Assembly (NCBI GenBank): GCA_020633195.1
Contig: JACKEC010000055.1
Coordinates: 1 to 22,259 of the forward strand
Origin: Sandaracinaceae bacterium
Lineage (GTDB): Bacteria; Myxococcota_A; Polyangia; Polyangiales; Sandaracinaceae
Direction of reading: 5' to 3'
Length of the DNA: 22,259 nucleotides
Part shown: in pieces, positions 1-10,241 of the stretch
How positions within the stretch are numbered: the stretch's first letter is position 1
Layout: every line of letters begins with the position of its first letter
Position numbers and translations under genes: made by a program
The notes under the pieces: generated by a model
Seen by the model: only the letters and a program-made list of their open reading frames with translations
Told to the model about the DNA's origin: nothing
Database searches by the model: none

Positions 1-51
1 GATTTATCGACAGACCCTGAGAGCTAGCCGAGCGGGATCTCCCGAGGGACT

Positions 52-83
52 CGAGCCCGGTGGTGCATGCACCTCCGGGCTCG
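52..83 (-). terminator. long inverted repeat downstream of the rhomboid gene
   Basis: A dyad with 16-nt arms centred between bases 67 and 68. The outer arms CGAGCCCGG (52-60) and CCGGGCTCG (75-83) pair perfectly, one T-T mismatch follows (61/74), and the core GGTGCATGCACC (62-73) is a perfect palindrome. It begins 17 bases past the stop of the leftward rhomboid gene, where a transcription terminator is expected. There is no T-run after it on either strand, so it would be a non-canonical terminator, a 3'-end stabiliser or a protein-binding dyad. The structure is seen directly; the role is inferred. Confidence 0.45.
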
Positions 84-100
84 TCTCGTATCAGGCTCGT

Positions 101-790
101 TCAGCGCGGAGCGGGGCCGAGCGGCTCGATCCGATCGTCGGGCTGTCGCTCGTCCTCGGCTTTGGAGCGGCGGAGGGCGAGCATCATCAGGACCCCCGTC
201 ACGAACCCGCCGACGTGAGCGAAGAACGCCACGCCGCCGCCCGTCGACTCGGTCCCGAGCGACGAGAACGCGAAGGCGAGCTGGAGCCCGAACCAGACGA
301 ACAGGAAGATCCACGCCGGCAGCTCGGCGAAGAACACGATCACGAGCGCGACCACCCGCGCCCGCGGGTGCAGCACGAGGTAGGCGCCGAGCACCCCCGC
401 GATCGCGCCGGACGCGCCGACGAGGGGGAGCGGCGCCTCGGGCGCGATCGCCACGTGGGTGGCAGCCGCGGCGAGCCCGCTCGCGAGGTAGAACGCGAGG
501 AAGGGCCCTCGGCCCAGCTCGTCCTCGACGTTGTCGCCGAAGACGTGGAGGAACCACACGTTGCCGAGCAGGTGCCACCAGCCCGCGTGGATGAACATGC
601 TCGTGACGATGCGGAGGTAGGCCGCCGCGCCCCCGACCTCCGTCAGCTCCGCGGGGATCATCCCCCACGCCCCGATCAGGTCCTCGCCGCTGAGCGCCTG
701 GTAGGCCCAGACCGCGGTCAGGATCGCCATCAGCGCCCAGGTCACGAGGGGGCGCCGGCGCGTCGGGTTGATGTCGCGGAGCGGGATCAC
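101..790 (-). CDS. rhomboid family intramembrane serine protease
   Basis: A 229-aa polytopic membrane protein of the rhomboid family, which cleaves transmembrane segments of other proteins inside the lipid bilayer. The family signatures are all present: the HxxxxHxxxN motif (H68, H73, N77), the catalytic serine in GASGA (S127), and the catalytic histidine in AHVGG (H192) within the last helix. About six hydrophobic segments span residues 15-205. The tail after residue 207 is short and charged and probably cytoplasmic. The start is a GTG at 788-790; no ATG lies in frame nearby, and the first residues (IPLRDINPTRR) match the usual rhomboid N-terminus. It is divergent from the helicase gene across a 114-bp gap that must hold both promoters. 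The substrate cannot be told from sequence. Confidence 0.93.
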   Translation of the reverse strand: MIPLRDINPTRRRPLVTWALMAILTAVWAYQALSGEDLIGAWGMIPAELTEVGGAAAYLRIVTSMFIHAGWWHLLGNVWFLHVFGDNVEDELGRGPFLAFYLASGLAAAATHVAIAPEAPLPLVGASGAIAGVLGAYLVLHPRARVVALVIVFFAELPAWIFLFVWFGLQLAFAFSSLGTESTGGGVAFFAHVGGFVTGVLMMLALRRSKAEDERQPDDRIEPLGPAPR

Positions 791-904
791 GCCCCCGCAA
801 CCTAACAGCCTCCGGCGCGCTGGACACGACGTCGGCCTCGCCGATCCATCACGCGCGCTTCGCCGCATTCTGCCGAGCGGCGCCGTCGTGGTAGACCACC
901 CGCG

Positions 905-2818
<1,914 letters not shown>

Positions 2819-2834
2819 GCTGGACCGAGCTCAG

Positions 2835-5800
2835 ATGACGTCCGAGAGGCACGAGAACGACGCGCCCGCGGTAGCGCCAGCGTTCACGGGCACGGACCGC
2901 TACGAGGTGCGGCGGCGGCTCGGCGCGGGCTCGTTCGGCGTCGTGTACGAAGCCTTCGATCACGCGCGCAGCAGCTCCGTGGCGCTGAAGTGGCTGCGCT
3001 ACGCGGACGGCGAGACGATCTTCCGGTTCAAGAACGAGTTCCGGAGCCTCGCCGAGATCAGCCACCCGAACCTCGTCACGCTCTTCGACCTCGAGAGCGA
3101 CGGCGACCGCTGGTTCTTCACGATGGAGCACGTCCGGGGCGAGCCGGTGCCGTCGTTCCTGCGCCCTGACGGCCGGCCGGTCTCGTTCGGCACCGGCGTG
3201 GGCTCGAGCACGGTGATGCGCCGCCGGGCCGCGCGGATGCGCGCCGCGGCGGAGGCCGCCGCCCAGACCTTGCTGCCCGGCGACCGGCGCCCGATGGACG
3301 TGGACGCCAACGAGGTGCGGGAGGTCTTCGGCCAGCTCGCGCTCGGGGTCCAGGCGCTCCACGACGCGGGGAAGCTCCACCGCGACCTCAAGTGCCAGAA
3401 CGTCCTCGTCACCCCGGACGGCCGCGTCGTCCTGCTCGACTTCGGGATGGTGCGCGAGCTCCGCGCCTCGCGGGAGACCGACACCCTCGACGTCGCCGGC
3501 ACGCCCCTCTACATGGCGCCCGAGCAGTGCGCGGGGGCGCCCGTCGATCGACCGGCCGACTGGTACGCGTTCGGGGTGATGCTCTTCCGCGCCCTCACCG
3601 ACGAGTTCCCATTCACCGGCCGGACCTTCGAGGTGATGACGGCGAAGCAGACGCGCGACGCCGACGCGCCGTCGGAGCTCGTCCGCGATCTGCCGCAGGA
3701 GCTCGACCTGCTCTGCGCCGCGCTGCTCCGGCGCGACCCCGCGTCGCGCCCCGACGGGGCGTCGATCCTCGCCGCGCTCGGGGCCGAGCCCCGCGGTCGC
3801 GTGTCCTACCCGAGCGTGGACACGGAGGTGTTCGTGGGCCGGCGCCGCCAGCTCCGCGGCCTCGAGGTCGCGCGGCGGCGCGTGCGCGACGGCCAGGCCA
3901 CGGCGGCCTACGTCCACGGCCCGAGCGGCATCGGGAAGACCGCATTGGTGCGCCACTTCCTCGAGCGCGTGGTCGCCGACGACCCGACCGCGCTGGTCCT
4001 GCGCGGGCGCTGCTACGAGCGCGAGACGCTGCCGTACAAGGCGCTCGACAGCGTGGTCGACGACCTCGCGGAGCAGCTCCTGCGCTGGAGCCGCTCGGCG
4101 CAGTCGCGGGTCGTCCCCGCCGACGTGCAGGAGCTCGTCCAGGTGTTCCCGACGCTGGTGCGCGTCCCCGCGTTCCGCGACGCGACGCAGACGCGCTCCG
4201 AGGCCTCCGATCCGCAGGAGCGCCGGCGCCGCGCGGTGAGCGCGTTCGAGGAGCTGCTCGGTCGGCTCGCCGCGGACCGCCACGTCGTCGTCTTCATGGA
4301 CGACCTGCAGTGGGGCGACGGCGACAGCGCGCAGCTCGTCCGGCCGCTGCTCCACGGGCCCAACGACCCGGCGGTGCTCTGGATCGGCACCTACCGGACC
4401 GCCGAGGCGGGGCAGAGCGCGTACCTCGAGGCGATGCACGCGAGCGCCGACACCGACGCGGCGACCGTGATGGTCGAGGTGCCCGAGCTCGACGAGGAGG
4501 AGGCGCGCACGCTCCTCGAGCTGCGCCTCTCGGGCACGGCGCGCAGCGAGGCGTTGCTCGACGAGCTCGCGCGGGACGCCGCCGGCAGCCCGCTGCTCAT
4601 CGACCTGCTCGTGCGGCACGCCCGTGATCGCGAGCGCGGCGCGCCGATCGACCTGTCGGTCGTGCTGACGGGCCGCCTCGACGAGCTCCCCGACCACGCG
4701 CGCGAGCTCCTCGAGCTGCTCGCGCTCCGGGGCCGGCCGCTCCCCTTGGACCTCGCCGCCGAGCTGCTCTCCGTCGACGCGTTCGACGTCCGCACGCTCA
4801 CGCAGCTCCGCAACGCCAAGCTGCTCAAGGGCGACGACGCCCTCGAGCTCTACCACGACAGGATCCGCGAGACGGTGACGGCGTCGCTGACGCCGGAGCG
4901 CGAGCAGGGGCTGCACCGCCGGCTCGCCGACGCGCTCCGCGCGCGGCCGGACGCCGACGCCGAGGCGCTCGCCCGGCACTACGCGGGCGCCGGCGATCAC
5001 GCGCTCGCGTTCGAGCACACGGTCGCGGCGGCGCGCCACGCGGAGTCGACGCTCGCGTTCGACAGGGCCGCCGAGCTCTACCGCACGGCGCTCGGGCAGC
5101 GCGCGAAGCTCCCGCGGGCGCACGGGCCCATCGACGTCGGCGCGCTCCGCGTCGGCCTCGCCAACGCGCTCCGCGACGCGGGCCGCGGGGCGGCGGCGGC
5201 GGGCGCGTACCTCGACGCCGCGGAGGCGGCGGCCCCGCGGCGCGCCCAGGAGCTCCGCCGCCTCGGCGCCGAGCAGTTCCTCTTCAGCGGCCACGTCGAC
5301 GAGGGCCGCGCGGTGCTCCGCCGCATCCTCGACGGCCTCGGCATCGGCTTCCCCGAGAGCTCGGTCCGGGTCCTCGCCGAGTTCCTCGCGCGTCGCGCGC
5401 AAGTCCGTTTGCGGGGCCTGTCGTTCCGCGAGCGCGGCCGCGACCAGATCTCCGAGGAGGAGCTGTTCCGGATCGACGTCTGCTGGTCCATCGCGATCGG
5501 CTTCGCGATGATCGACCCCGTGCGCGGCGGGATCTTCCAGGCGCGCCACCTCCTGATGGCCCTCGACGCGGGGGAGCTGTCGCGCGTGGCGCGCGCGGTG
5601 GCGGTGGAGGTGCCGTTCAGCGCGACGTCGGGGATCGAGAACCAGCCGCGCACCGAGGAGCTGATGCGGATCGGGCGCGAGCTCGCCGAGCGCGCCGGCG
5701 ACCCGTACGTCCGCGGGCTGCTCGCGTCCTCGAGCGGCGGCGCGCGCTGGCTGCAGGGGCGCTGGGCCGAGGGGCTCGAGCTCGAGGAGGAGGCGCTCCG

Positions 5801-6602
5801 GATCCTGCGCGGCGAGTGCGCGGGCGCGGCGTGGGAGATCGCGAGCTCGACCATCGTGCTGCTCGACGCGCTCTGGCGCATGGGCCGATGGGGCGAGCTC
5901 TTCGAGCGCTGGCCCGACGTGCTCGCGGACGCGGTCCGCCGCGGGGACCTGCTGCTCGAGATCTACTGCCGCGTGAAGTTCGGCGCGCTGGCCCACCTCG
6001 CGGCTGGCCGCACCGACGACGCGATCCGGGAGGCGAGCGCCGCGCTGTCGCGCTGGTCCCAGACCGGCTTCACGCTGCTCCACCTCTGGGAGCTCTTCTC
6101 GAGCACCGAGGCGCAGCTCTACGCTGGGCGTCCCGAGGCCGCGTACGCGCGCGTGGACGCGATGCGCTCGACGGTCCGCGCGTCGGGGCTGCTGCAGCTC
6201 CAGATGTACGACGTGACGTGGCGCGACCTCGAGGGCCGGGTCGCGCTGGCCTGCGTCGCGCGCGCGCACGGTAGGCGCCGGAGCAAGCTGGTCGACGAGG
6301 TCGCGCGCGCGGCCGCGCGGATCGACAAGGCCGGCGCGCCCTGGGGTCGCGGCCTCGCGAGCGCGCTGCGCGCGGGCGTGGCGAAGGACAAGAGCGCCGC
6401 CGCGCGCGACCTCGCCCGCGCCGAGCGCGCCTTCGTCGACGCCGACATGAGCGTGCACGCCGCGGTCATGCGCGCCCGCGCGGCCGAGCTCCAGGGTGAC
6501 GCCGCCGCGCTCGACGCGGAGCTCGAGGCCCTCGAGGAGCTCGGCCTCCGGGAGCCCTCGCGCTGGCTCGCGCTCCTCGCGCCCGGAGGCGCCTCGGCGT
6601 GA
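2835..6602 (+). CDS. Ser/Thr protein kinase with STAND/AAA ATPase and TPR domains
   Basis: A 1255-aa multidomain signalling protein. Residues 23-318 are a Hanks-type kinase with an apparently complete active site: glycine loop GAGSFG (30-35), lysine K52, HRDLK (182-186), DFG (202-204) and APE (228-230). Between the two kinase lobes, about residues 105-158, sits an unusually long, arginine- and alanine-rich insertion. A STAND-type ATPase follows, with FVGR (333-336), Walker A GPSGIGKT (362-369) and Walker B VVVFMDD (484-490). The rest, about 620-1250, is helical and TPR-like. No transmembrane segment is evident, so it is probably cytoplasmic. Members of this class are thought to be gated through the ATPase and TPR parts. 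The start chosen is the ATG at 2835, just before the kinase domain; an in-frame ATG at 2790 would overlap the helicase end. Its stop overlaps the next gene (GTGA), indicating translational coupling. Confidence 0.9.
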   Translation: MTSERHENDAPAVAPAFTGTDRYEVRRRLGAGSFGVVYEAFDHARSSSVALKWLRYADGETIFRFKNEFRSLAEISHPNLVTLFDLESDGDRWFFTMEHVRGEPVPSFLRPDGRPVSFGTGVGSSTVMRRRAARMRAAAEAAAQTLLPGDRRPMDVDANEVREVFGQLALGVQALHDAGKLHRDLKCQNVLVTPDGRVVLLDFGMVRELRASRETDTLDVAGTPLYMAPEQCAGAPVDRPADWYAFGVMLFRALTDEFPFTGRTFEVMTAKQTRDADAPSELVRDLPQELDLLCAALLRRDPASRPDGASILAALGAEPRGRVSYPSVDTEVFVGRRRQLRGLEVARRRVRDGQATAAYVHGPSGIGKTALVRHFLERVVADDPTALVLRGRCYERETLPYKALDSVVDDLAEQLLRWSRSAQSRVVPADVQELVQVFPTLVRVPAFRDATQTRSEASDPQERRRRAVSAFEELLGRLAADRHVVVFMDDLQWGDGDSAQLVRPLLHGPNDPAVLWIGTYRTAEAGQSAYLEAMHASADTDAATVMVEVPELDEEEARTLLELRLSGTARSEALLDELARDAAGSPLLIDLLVRHARDRERGAPIDLSVVLTGRLDELPDHARELLELLALRGRPLPLDLAAELLSVDAFDVRTLTQLRNAKLLKGDDALELYHDRIRETVTASLTPEREQGLHRRLADALRARPDADAEALARHYAGAGDHALAFEHTVAAARHAESTLAFDRAAELYRTALGQRAKLPRAHGPIDVGALRVGLANALRDAGRGAAAAGAYLDAAEAAAPRRAQELRRLGAEQFLFSGHVDEGRAVLRRILDGLGIGFPESSVRVLAEFLARRAQVRLRGLSFRERGRDQISEEELFRIDVCWSIAIGFAMIDPVRGGIFQARHLLMALDAGELSRVARAVAVEVPFSATSGIENQPRTEELMRIGRELAERAGDPYVRGLLASSSGGARWLQGRWAEGLELEEEALRILRGECAGAAWEIASSTIVLLDALWRMGRWGELFERWPDVLADAVRRGDLLLEIYCRVKFGALAHLAAGRTDDAIREASAALSRWSQTGFTLLHLWELFSSTEAQLYAGRPEAAYARVDAMRSTVRASGLLQLQMYDVTWRDLEGRVALACVARAHGRRRSKLVDEVARAAARIDKAGAPWGRGLASALRAGVAKDKSAAARDLARAERAFVDADMSVHAAVMRARAAELQGDAAALDAELEALEELGLREPSRWLALLAPGGASA

Positions 6603-7870
6603 GGGTGCTCTGTGGGCTCGCGTGCCTGCTGGTCGCGTGTGGCTCCGATCCCGCCTCGACCTCGGCGGTGACCGACGAGGATCCGCCGCCCTCCGTCGAT
6701 CCCGTCCCGTCCCCGCCCTCCGATCCACCGGACCCCCCGACCGCCCCGGACCCCGATCCCTCCGAGGCGCCGGCGATCGCGCCCGAGGCCCTCGAGGGAG
6801 CGCCCGAGGAGGGCTGCGAGGTCGGCGCGCCGACGCGCGTCTTCACCGGCGACGCGTGGGTCGACGTGGCGGCCACCGAGGACGCGTTCGTGGTGGCGGG
6901 CGTCTCGCGCCTCGGCGACGGAGAGCACGCGTTCGCCGCGTCCGTCACCCCCGGCGCGGCGCCGCGCCTGATCGCCCGCCGCGCGCTCGAGGCCGACGCG
7001 ATGAGCGGCCACCGCCGCGCGGGCCCCGCGCTCGCGATCGCCGGGAGCCGCGCCGCGCTGCTGTACCCAGATGGAGAACGGCACCTCGTCTTGACGGTCT
7101 TCGATCCGTCCGGGGAGGGCCCGCTGCAGCCCCGGAGCATCGCCGAAGGCGCGTCGCTCCAGTTCGCGCCCGCGCTCGCGTGGCGGGACCAGGCGCTGCT
7201 CGCCGCGTGGACCGATCAGGAGGCGGGGGGCCGCCGCGTGTTCGCGACGCGCGTCACGAACGGCCGCGCGGCGGCGCCGGTGGACCTGTCTCCGTCGGCG
7301 GGCGGCGCGGCGTCGCCGACCTTCGTCGCGGACACGGACGGCCTGCGCCTGATCTACGTCGACGCCCGCGAGGCCACGAGCGTGATCCACCGGGTCGACG
7401 CGTCCGGCGACGCCTACGGCGCCCCCGAGGTCCTGCGCGCGGTGAGCCTGCTGACGGACCCGCCGCACGCCGCGTCGGTCCGTATGCGCGGCGCGGACTG
7501 GCTCGTCTACACGGGCATCGGCGCGGTCGCGACCACCGCGGTGGGGCTCGTCGCGCTGACCGGCTCGCAGCCGCCGACCGCGGTCGTCTCCGGGACCGGC
7601 TACGGCGTGCTCTACGTCGGCGCGGCCTCCTTCGGCGACGGCGCCGTGATCGTGGCCGACGTGCCGACCGCCGCGCCCGCGGAGTCGCCGCGCGAGGTCC
7701 AGCTCCGCACCGTCGACGGGAGCGGCGGCCTCCAGGAGCCGGTCACCCTCCGCGGCCCGCGCGGCACCGCGGCGCGCGTCCGCGTCGCCGTGCGCGGCGT
7801 CGACATCGCGGTGGCGTTCGCGGACACCGACGGCGCCTACGTCGCGTTCGCCCGCTGCGCCGTCCCCTGA
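6599..7870 (+). CDS. proline-rich-linker lipoprotein, possible beta-propeller
   Basis: A 423-aa predicted lipoprotein of unknown function. The N-terminus has a short hydrophobic stretch ending in a lipobox, LVAC, with C14 as the lipidated residue. Residues 28-60 are a Pro/Asp/Ser-rich linker that would hold the globular part away from the membrane. The rest is beta-rich and repeats a loose pattern of Trp/Asp motifs (for example AWRDQALLAAWTD, RLIYVDARE, DWLVYTG), which resembles blades of a beta-propeller; this is an inference from pattern, not a recognised family. C73 and C420 flank the globular part and could form a closing disulfide. The GTG start at 6599 shares bases with the kinase stop (GTGA), so its synthesis is probably coupled to the kinase, which suggests a shared pathway, for example as an envelope sensor or output. 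Confidence 0.8.
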   Translation: MRVLCGLACLLVACGSDPASTSAVTDEDPPPSVDPVPSPPSDPPDPPTAPDPDPSEAPAIAPEALEGAPEEGCEVGAPTRVFTGDAWVDVAATEDAFVVAGVSRLGDGEHAFAASVTPGAAPRLIARRALEADAMSGHRRAGPALAIAGSRAALLYPDGERHLVLTVFDPSGEGPLQPRSIAEGASLQFAPALAWRDQALLAAWTDQEAGGRRVFATRVTNGRAAAPVDLSPSAGGAASPTFVADTDGLRLIYVDAREATSVIHRVDASGDAYGAPEVLRAVSLLTDPPHAASVRMRGADWLVYTGIGAVATTAVGLVALTGSQPPTAVVSGTGYGVLYVGAASFGDGAVIVADVPTAAPAESPREVQLRTVDGSGGLQEPVTLRGPRGTAARVRVAVRGVDIAVAFADTDGAYVAFARCAVP

Positions 7871-7924
7871 GGAGGCAGCGCGGTTCGACGCAGCGAGCTT
7901 CGCAGGTGCTACCCGCGGCTGACG

Positions 7925-8671
7925 TCAGTCGGCACCGACCAGCTCGCGCCAGCGCGCGCAGACGAGGTCTACGTAACTTGCGTTCGATACACCGTCGTAC
8001 TGGCCGAGGGCGAAGCCGTCGTTGCACTCCATGAGGACCGGCTCGCCACCGGGCTTGGTGGCGACGTCGATCGCAAAACCAGCGGGTGCCTCGCCGCCGT
8101 CGATGAGCTGCTGAAGGGTGGCGTCGATCCACGCCGAAGGCGCGGGTCGGGGCGAGCCGTCGTACTGGGCGACCGCGACCACTTGCCCTTCGACGACGTA
8201 GGCGCGGTGCTCCGCCACGATCTCGATCGGCTCCGCGCACCAGACCGGGGTGCCGCGGGAGGCGCCCGCCAGCCGGAACGACTCGCTCGCGTCGCGAAGC
8301 ACGAGTCCCGTGAACCGCTTCGAGTCTAGCCTGGGCTTGATGAACAAGGGCTCACCTCGGGTCTCGACCCGGCGCAGCGCCTCCCCGAGCGTCGCCTCCC
8401 AGACCGTGCGGCCGAGCCGGTCCCGGAGCGAGAGCGGATAGGTCGGCAGCTCGGTACCCGTACGACCGAGCTGCTTCAGCGCGCCGCGGACGGCCTCCAT
8501 CCCACCGGCGACCAACACGTCGGGCGCCAGGCCGAGGCGCCGCCGGGACAGCTGCTTCAGGGTGAAGGTCGTCGCTTCGATGCCTCGCCTCGGGAGCTCC
8601 TCGAGCAGAGCGACGGCTTCGCGGTCGGGGCGACCGGCTTGCTGAACCTGGATGTACGCGGCGCGGAGCAC
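7925..8671 (-). CDS. ATP-grasp domain protein (R2K/DUF4343-like)
   Basis: A 248-aa ATP-grasp enzyme. The fold's landmarks are visible: FIKPR with nucleotide-binding K112 and R114, EHRAYV with R156, and the metal-binding residues D202 and the MECND motif (E215, N217) near the C-terminus. The spacing resembles the R2K clade (DUF4343), a group of ATP-grasp proteins proposed to ligate peptides or amino acids; I am moderately sure of that subgroup. The substrate is unknown. The start is a GTG at 8669-8671 with a TGAGG ribosome-binding site; that TGA is the stop of the upstream gene, giving a 6-nt gap and implying cotranscription. It is the last gene of the leftward cassette and meets the lipoprotein gene tail to tail 54 bases away. 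Several hand-counted stretches have about 63% GC, a little below the neighbours. Confidence 0.8.
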   Translation of the reverse strand: MLRAAYIQVQQAGRPDREAVALLEELPRRGIEATTFTLKQLSRRRLGLAPDVLVAGGMEAVRGALKQLGRTGTELPTYPLSLRDRLGRTVWEATLGEALRRVETRGEPLFIKPRLDSKRFTGLVLRDASESFRLAGASRGTPVWCAEPIEIVAEHRAYVVEGQVVAVAQYDGSPRPAPSAWIDATLQQLIDGGEAPAGFAIDVATKPGGEPVLMECNDGFALGQYDGVSNASYVDLVCARWRELVGAD

Positions 8672-8677
8672 GCCGCC

Positions 8678-9790
8678 TCAGGCGCGTGCCGCCGTGGTCG
8701 CCGTCGCTTTGGCGCCGCGGTGCCGCAGGGTGCCGCTGGTGCGCTCGCCGAAGATCATCGCGGGGCGCAGGCCCGGCGCGATCGGGGACGGGGTGACCTC
8801 GCTCGAGGGGAACATCTGGACGAGGGTCGGGCGGTCGGGGACGCGGTCGACCAGCGAGCGCTCGAGCACCATCGAGGTGTACTGCTCGGCGCCGAGCTCG
8901 GGGGTGTTCGCGTTGAGCACGACCTCGACGTCGTAGATCTTCGCGTGCGCGCTCAGGCCGGCGATCGCCGAGTCGCGCGGGCTCCAGTTGTCGGCGCTGG
9001 TGCCGTTCTCGCTGCACCCGAAGACGCCGTCGAAGGCGCGCGCGAACAGGGTCTGGTTGCCGGTGGTGTGGCCCGGGGTGCGCATCAGGAGGCAGCCGGC
9101 GCCGAGCGCGAGGTCGGTGTCGGTGAGGACGACCCGCGACGGGTCGACGCCGCGCTTGCCGTCCTCGATGAACCACGCGCGCTGCATCGGGTGCAGCTCG
9201 TCCCAGTCGTCCCACTCCGCGCGCGGCGCGAGCAGCCGCGCGTTCGGGAAGCGCGGGGGCGCGCCGTCGAGGGTGCCGAGCGTCGCGCGCAGGTCCTGGG
9301 TGTGGAAGTGGTCGAACGCGATGACGTCGATGTCCGCCGGCGTGAGGCCGAGCTGCTCCAGGCTCTCCTCGACGGTGCAAAACGGCTTGCCGAAGTACTC
9401 CTCGGCCCACCCGATCTTGTCGAGCAGGTGCGCGAAGAACGGCGTGGCGCGCGAGCTCTCCCGATCGGTCGGGTTGAACAGGACGTTCTTCACCTCGCCC
9501 TCCGCCTCGACCTGCACGAGCAGGCAGCGGTGGCGCATCGTGACGAACGGCCACGGCGCCCGCGCGGCGCCCTGGAAGGCGTACTTCGTCGGGTAGATCA
9601 GGTCACTCACGGGCAGGGTCCGCACCGCGACGACCTCGGGGCCGTCGCGCAGCGCGTCGCCGAGGCGCTCGGCGGCCTGACGCACTGCGCGCAGGCGAGG
9701 ACCCGCGGCGCCGATCGCGCGCGCGTCGTCGAGCGCGTGGATCGCGCGGACCCAGGACAGGTCGGGGTGAACGGGCTCTCCGAGCTTCAT
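8678..9790 (-). CDS. MBL-fold metallo-hydrolase-like protein with variant metal site
   Basis: A 370-aa protein with the metallo-beta-lactamase fold. The metal-binding motif is altered: the usual HxHxDH appears as HFHTQDL (H161, H163, D166, with leucine in place of the last histidine). The third metal histidine is present in TPGHTTGN (H241), and the bridging aspartate seems to be replaced in FGCSENG (E261). About 80 residues before the fold are helical and of unknown role. It may still bind one or two metal ions, as the same HxHxxD pattern could define a subfamily. The ATG at 9790 overlaps the rhodanese stop (ATGA), so the two are translationally coupled, and the ATP-grasp gene follows after 6 bases. 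The substrate is unknown; a hydrolase of a thioester, lactone or phosphodiester is possible. Confidence 0.8.
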   Translation of the reverse strand: MKLGEPVHPDLSWVRAIHALDDARAIGAAGPRLRAVRQAAERLGDALRDGPEVVAVRTLPVSDLIYPTKYAFQGAARAPWPFVTMRHRCLLVQVEAEGEVKNVLFNPTDRESSRATPFFAHLLDKIGWAEEYFGKPFCTVEESLEQLGLTPADIDVIAFDHFHTQDLRATLGTLDGAPPRFPNARLLAPRAEWDDWDELHPMQRAWFIEDGKRGVDPSRVVLTDTDLALGAGCLLMRTPGHTTGNQTLFARAFDGVFGCSENGTSADNWSPRDSAIAGLSAHAKIYDVEVVLNANTPELGAEQYTSMVLERSLVDRVPDRPTLVQMFPSSEVTPSPIAPGLRPAMIFGERTSGTLRHRGAKATATTAARA

Positions 9791-10209
9791 CGCCCCAGCT
9801 CCTCCCAGCTCCGGCCGGTGGCCGCCTCGGTCGACGTCGGCAGGCCCGCTGCGTGCCAGCCCGGCTCCTTCACCTCGCCGAAGGGCCCGCGCGTGCCGCC
9901 GTAGCCGGGGCGCAGCTCGAGCACGTGGGTGAACCCCGCCTCGAGCAGCATCTCGGCCGCGCGCAGGGATCGCACCCCCGACTGGCAGCCGAGGATGAGC
10001 TTCGCGTCGCGCTCGAACGCGCGCTCGATCGCGCCGAGGAAGTCCGGGTTGGGGACCATCCCTCCGCTCGCCATGTGGAGCAGCGGCACGTTGTAGGCGC
10101 CGTTCGGGTGCCCCTGCTCGAACTCGCCGACCGAGCGCACGTCGAGGTAGGCGTAGCCGCCCTCGTCGATCCGCCGCTTCGCGTCCAGGGGGCCGATGCG
10201 CTCGATCAT
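9787..10209 (-). CDS. rhodanese-like sulfurtransferase
   Basis: A 140-aa single-domain rhodanese. The YLDVRSVGEFEQGHPNGAYN stretch (21-40) is the typical N-terminal signature, and the active-site loop CQSGVR (C75-R80) has six residues, as in sulfurtransferases rather than Cdc25-like phosphatases. C75 would carry a persulfide. The protein is probably cytoplasmic: no signal peptide is seen. The ATG at 10209 is preferred over an in-frame TTG at 10245, because it has GAAGAG about nine bases upstream and starts just before the domain. It lies 32 bases after the ABC ATPase stop, and its own stop overlaps the MBL-fold gene start. Its sulfur acceptor is unknown; the tight coupling suggests it works with the MBL-fold protein. 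Confidence 0.9.
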   Translation of the reverse strand: MIERIGPLDAKRRIDEGGYAYLDVRSVGEFEQGHPNGAYNVPLLHMASGGMVPNPDFLGAIERAFERDAKLILGCQSGVRSLRAAEMLLEAGFTHVLELRPGYGGTRGPFGEVKEPGWHAAGLPTSTEAATGRSWEELGR

Positions 10210-10241
10210 CACCGCGACTCTTCGTGCCGCCCTCGCGCGCG

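Noticed and set aside
888..899. GTGGT-AG-ACCAC palindrome just before the helicase start
   Set aside because: Arms of 5 bp are too short to claim an operator in DNA of this composition.
7919..7928. CTGACGTCAG palindrome between the convergent lipoprotein and ATP-grasp genes
   Set aside because: It is short, overlaps the ATP-grasp stop, and has no supporting T-run or second copy nearby.
8678..10209. Persulfide dioxygenase (ETHE1-type) plus rhodanese pair
   Set aside because: The pairing is suggestive, but the MBL-fold protein lacks the HxHxDH motif of persulfide dioxygenases and has a different N-terminal region.
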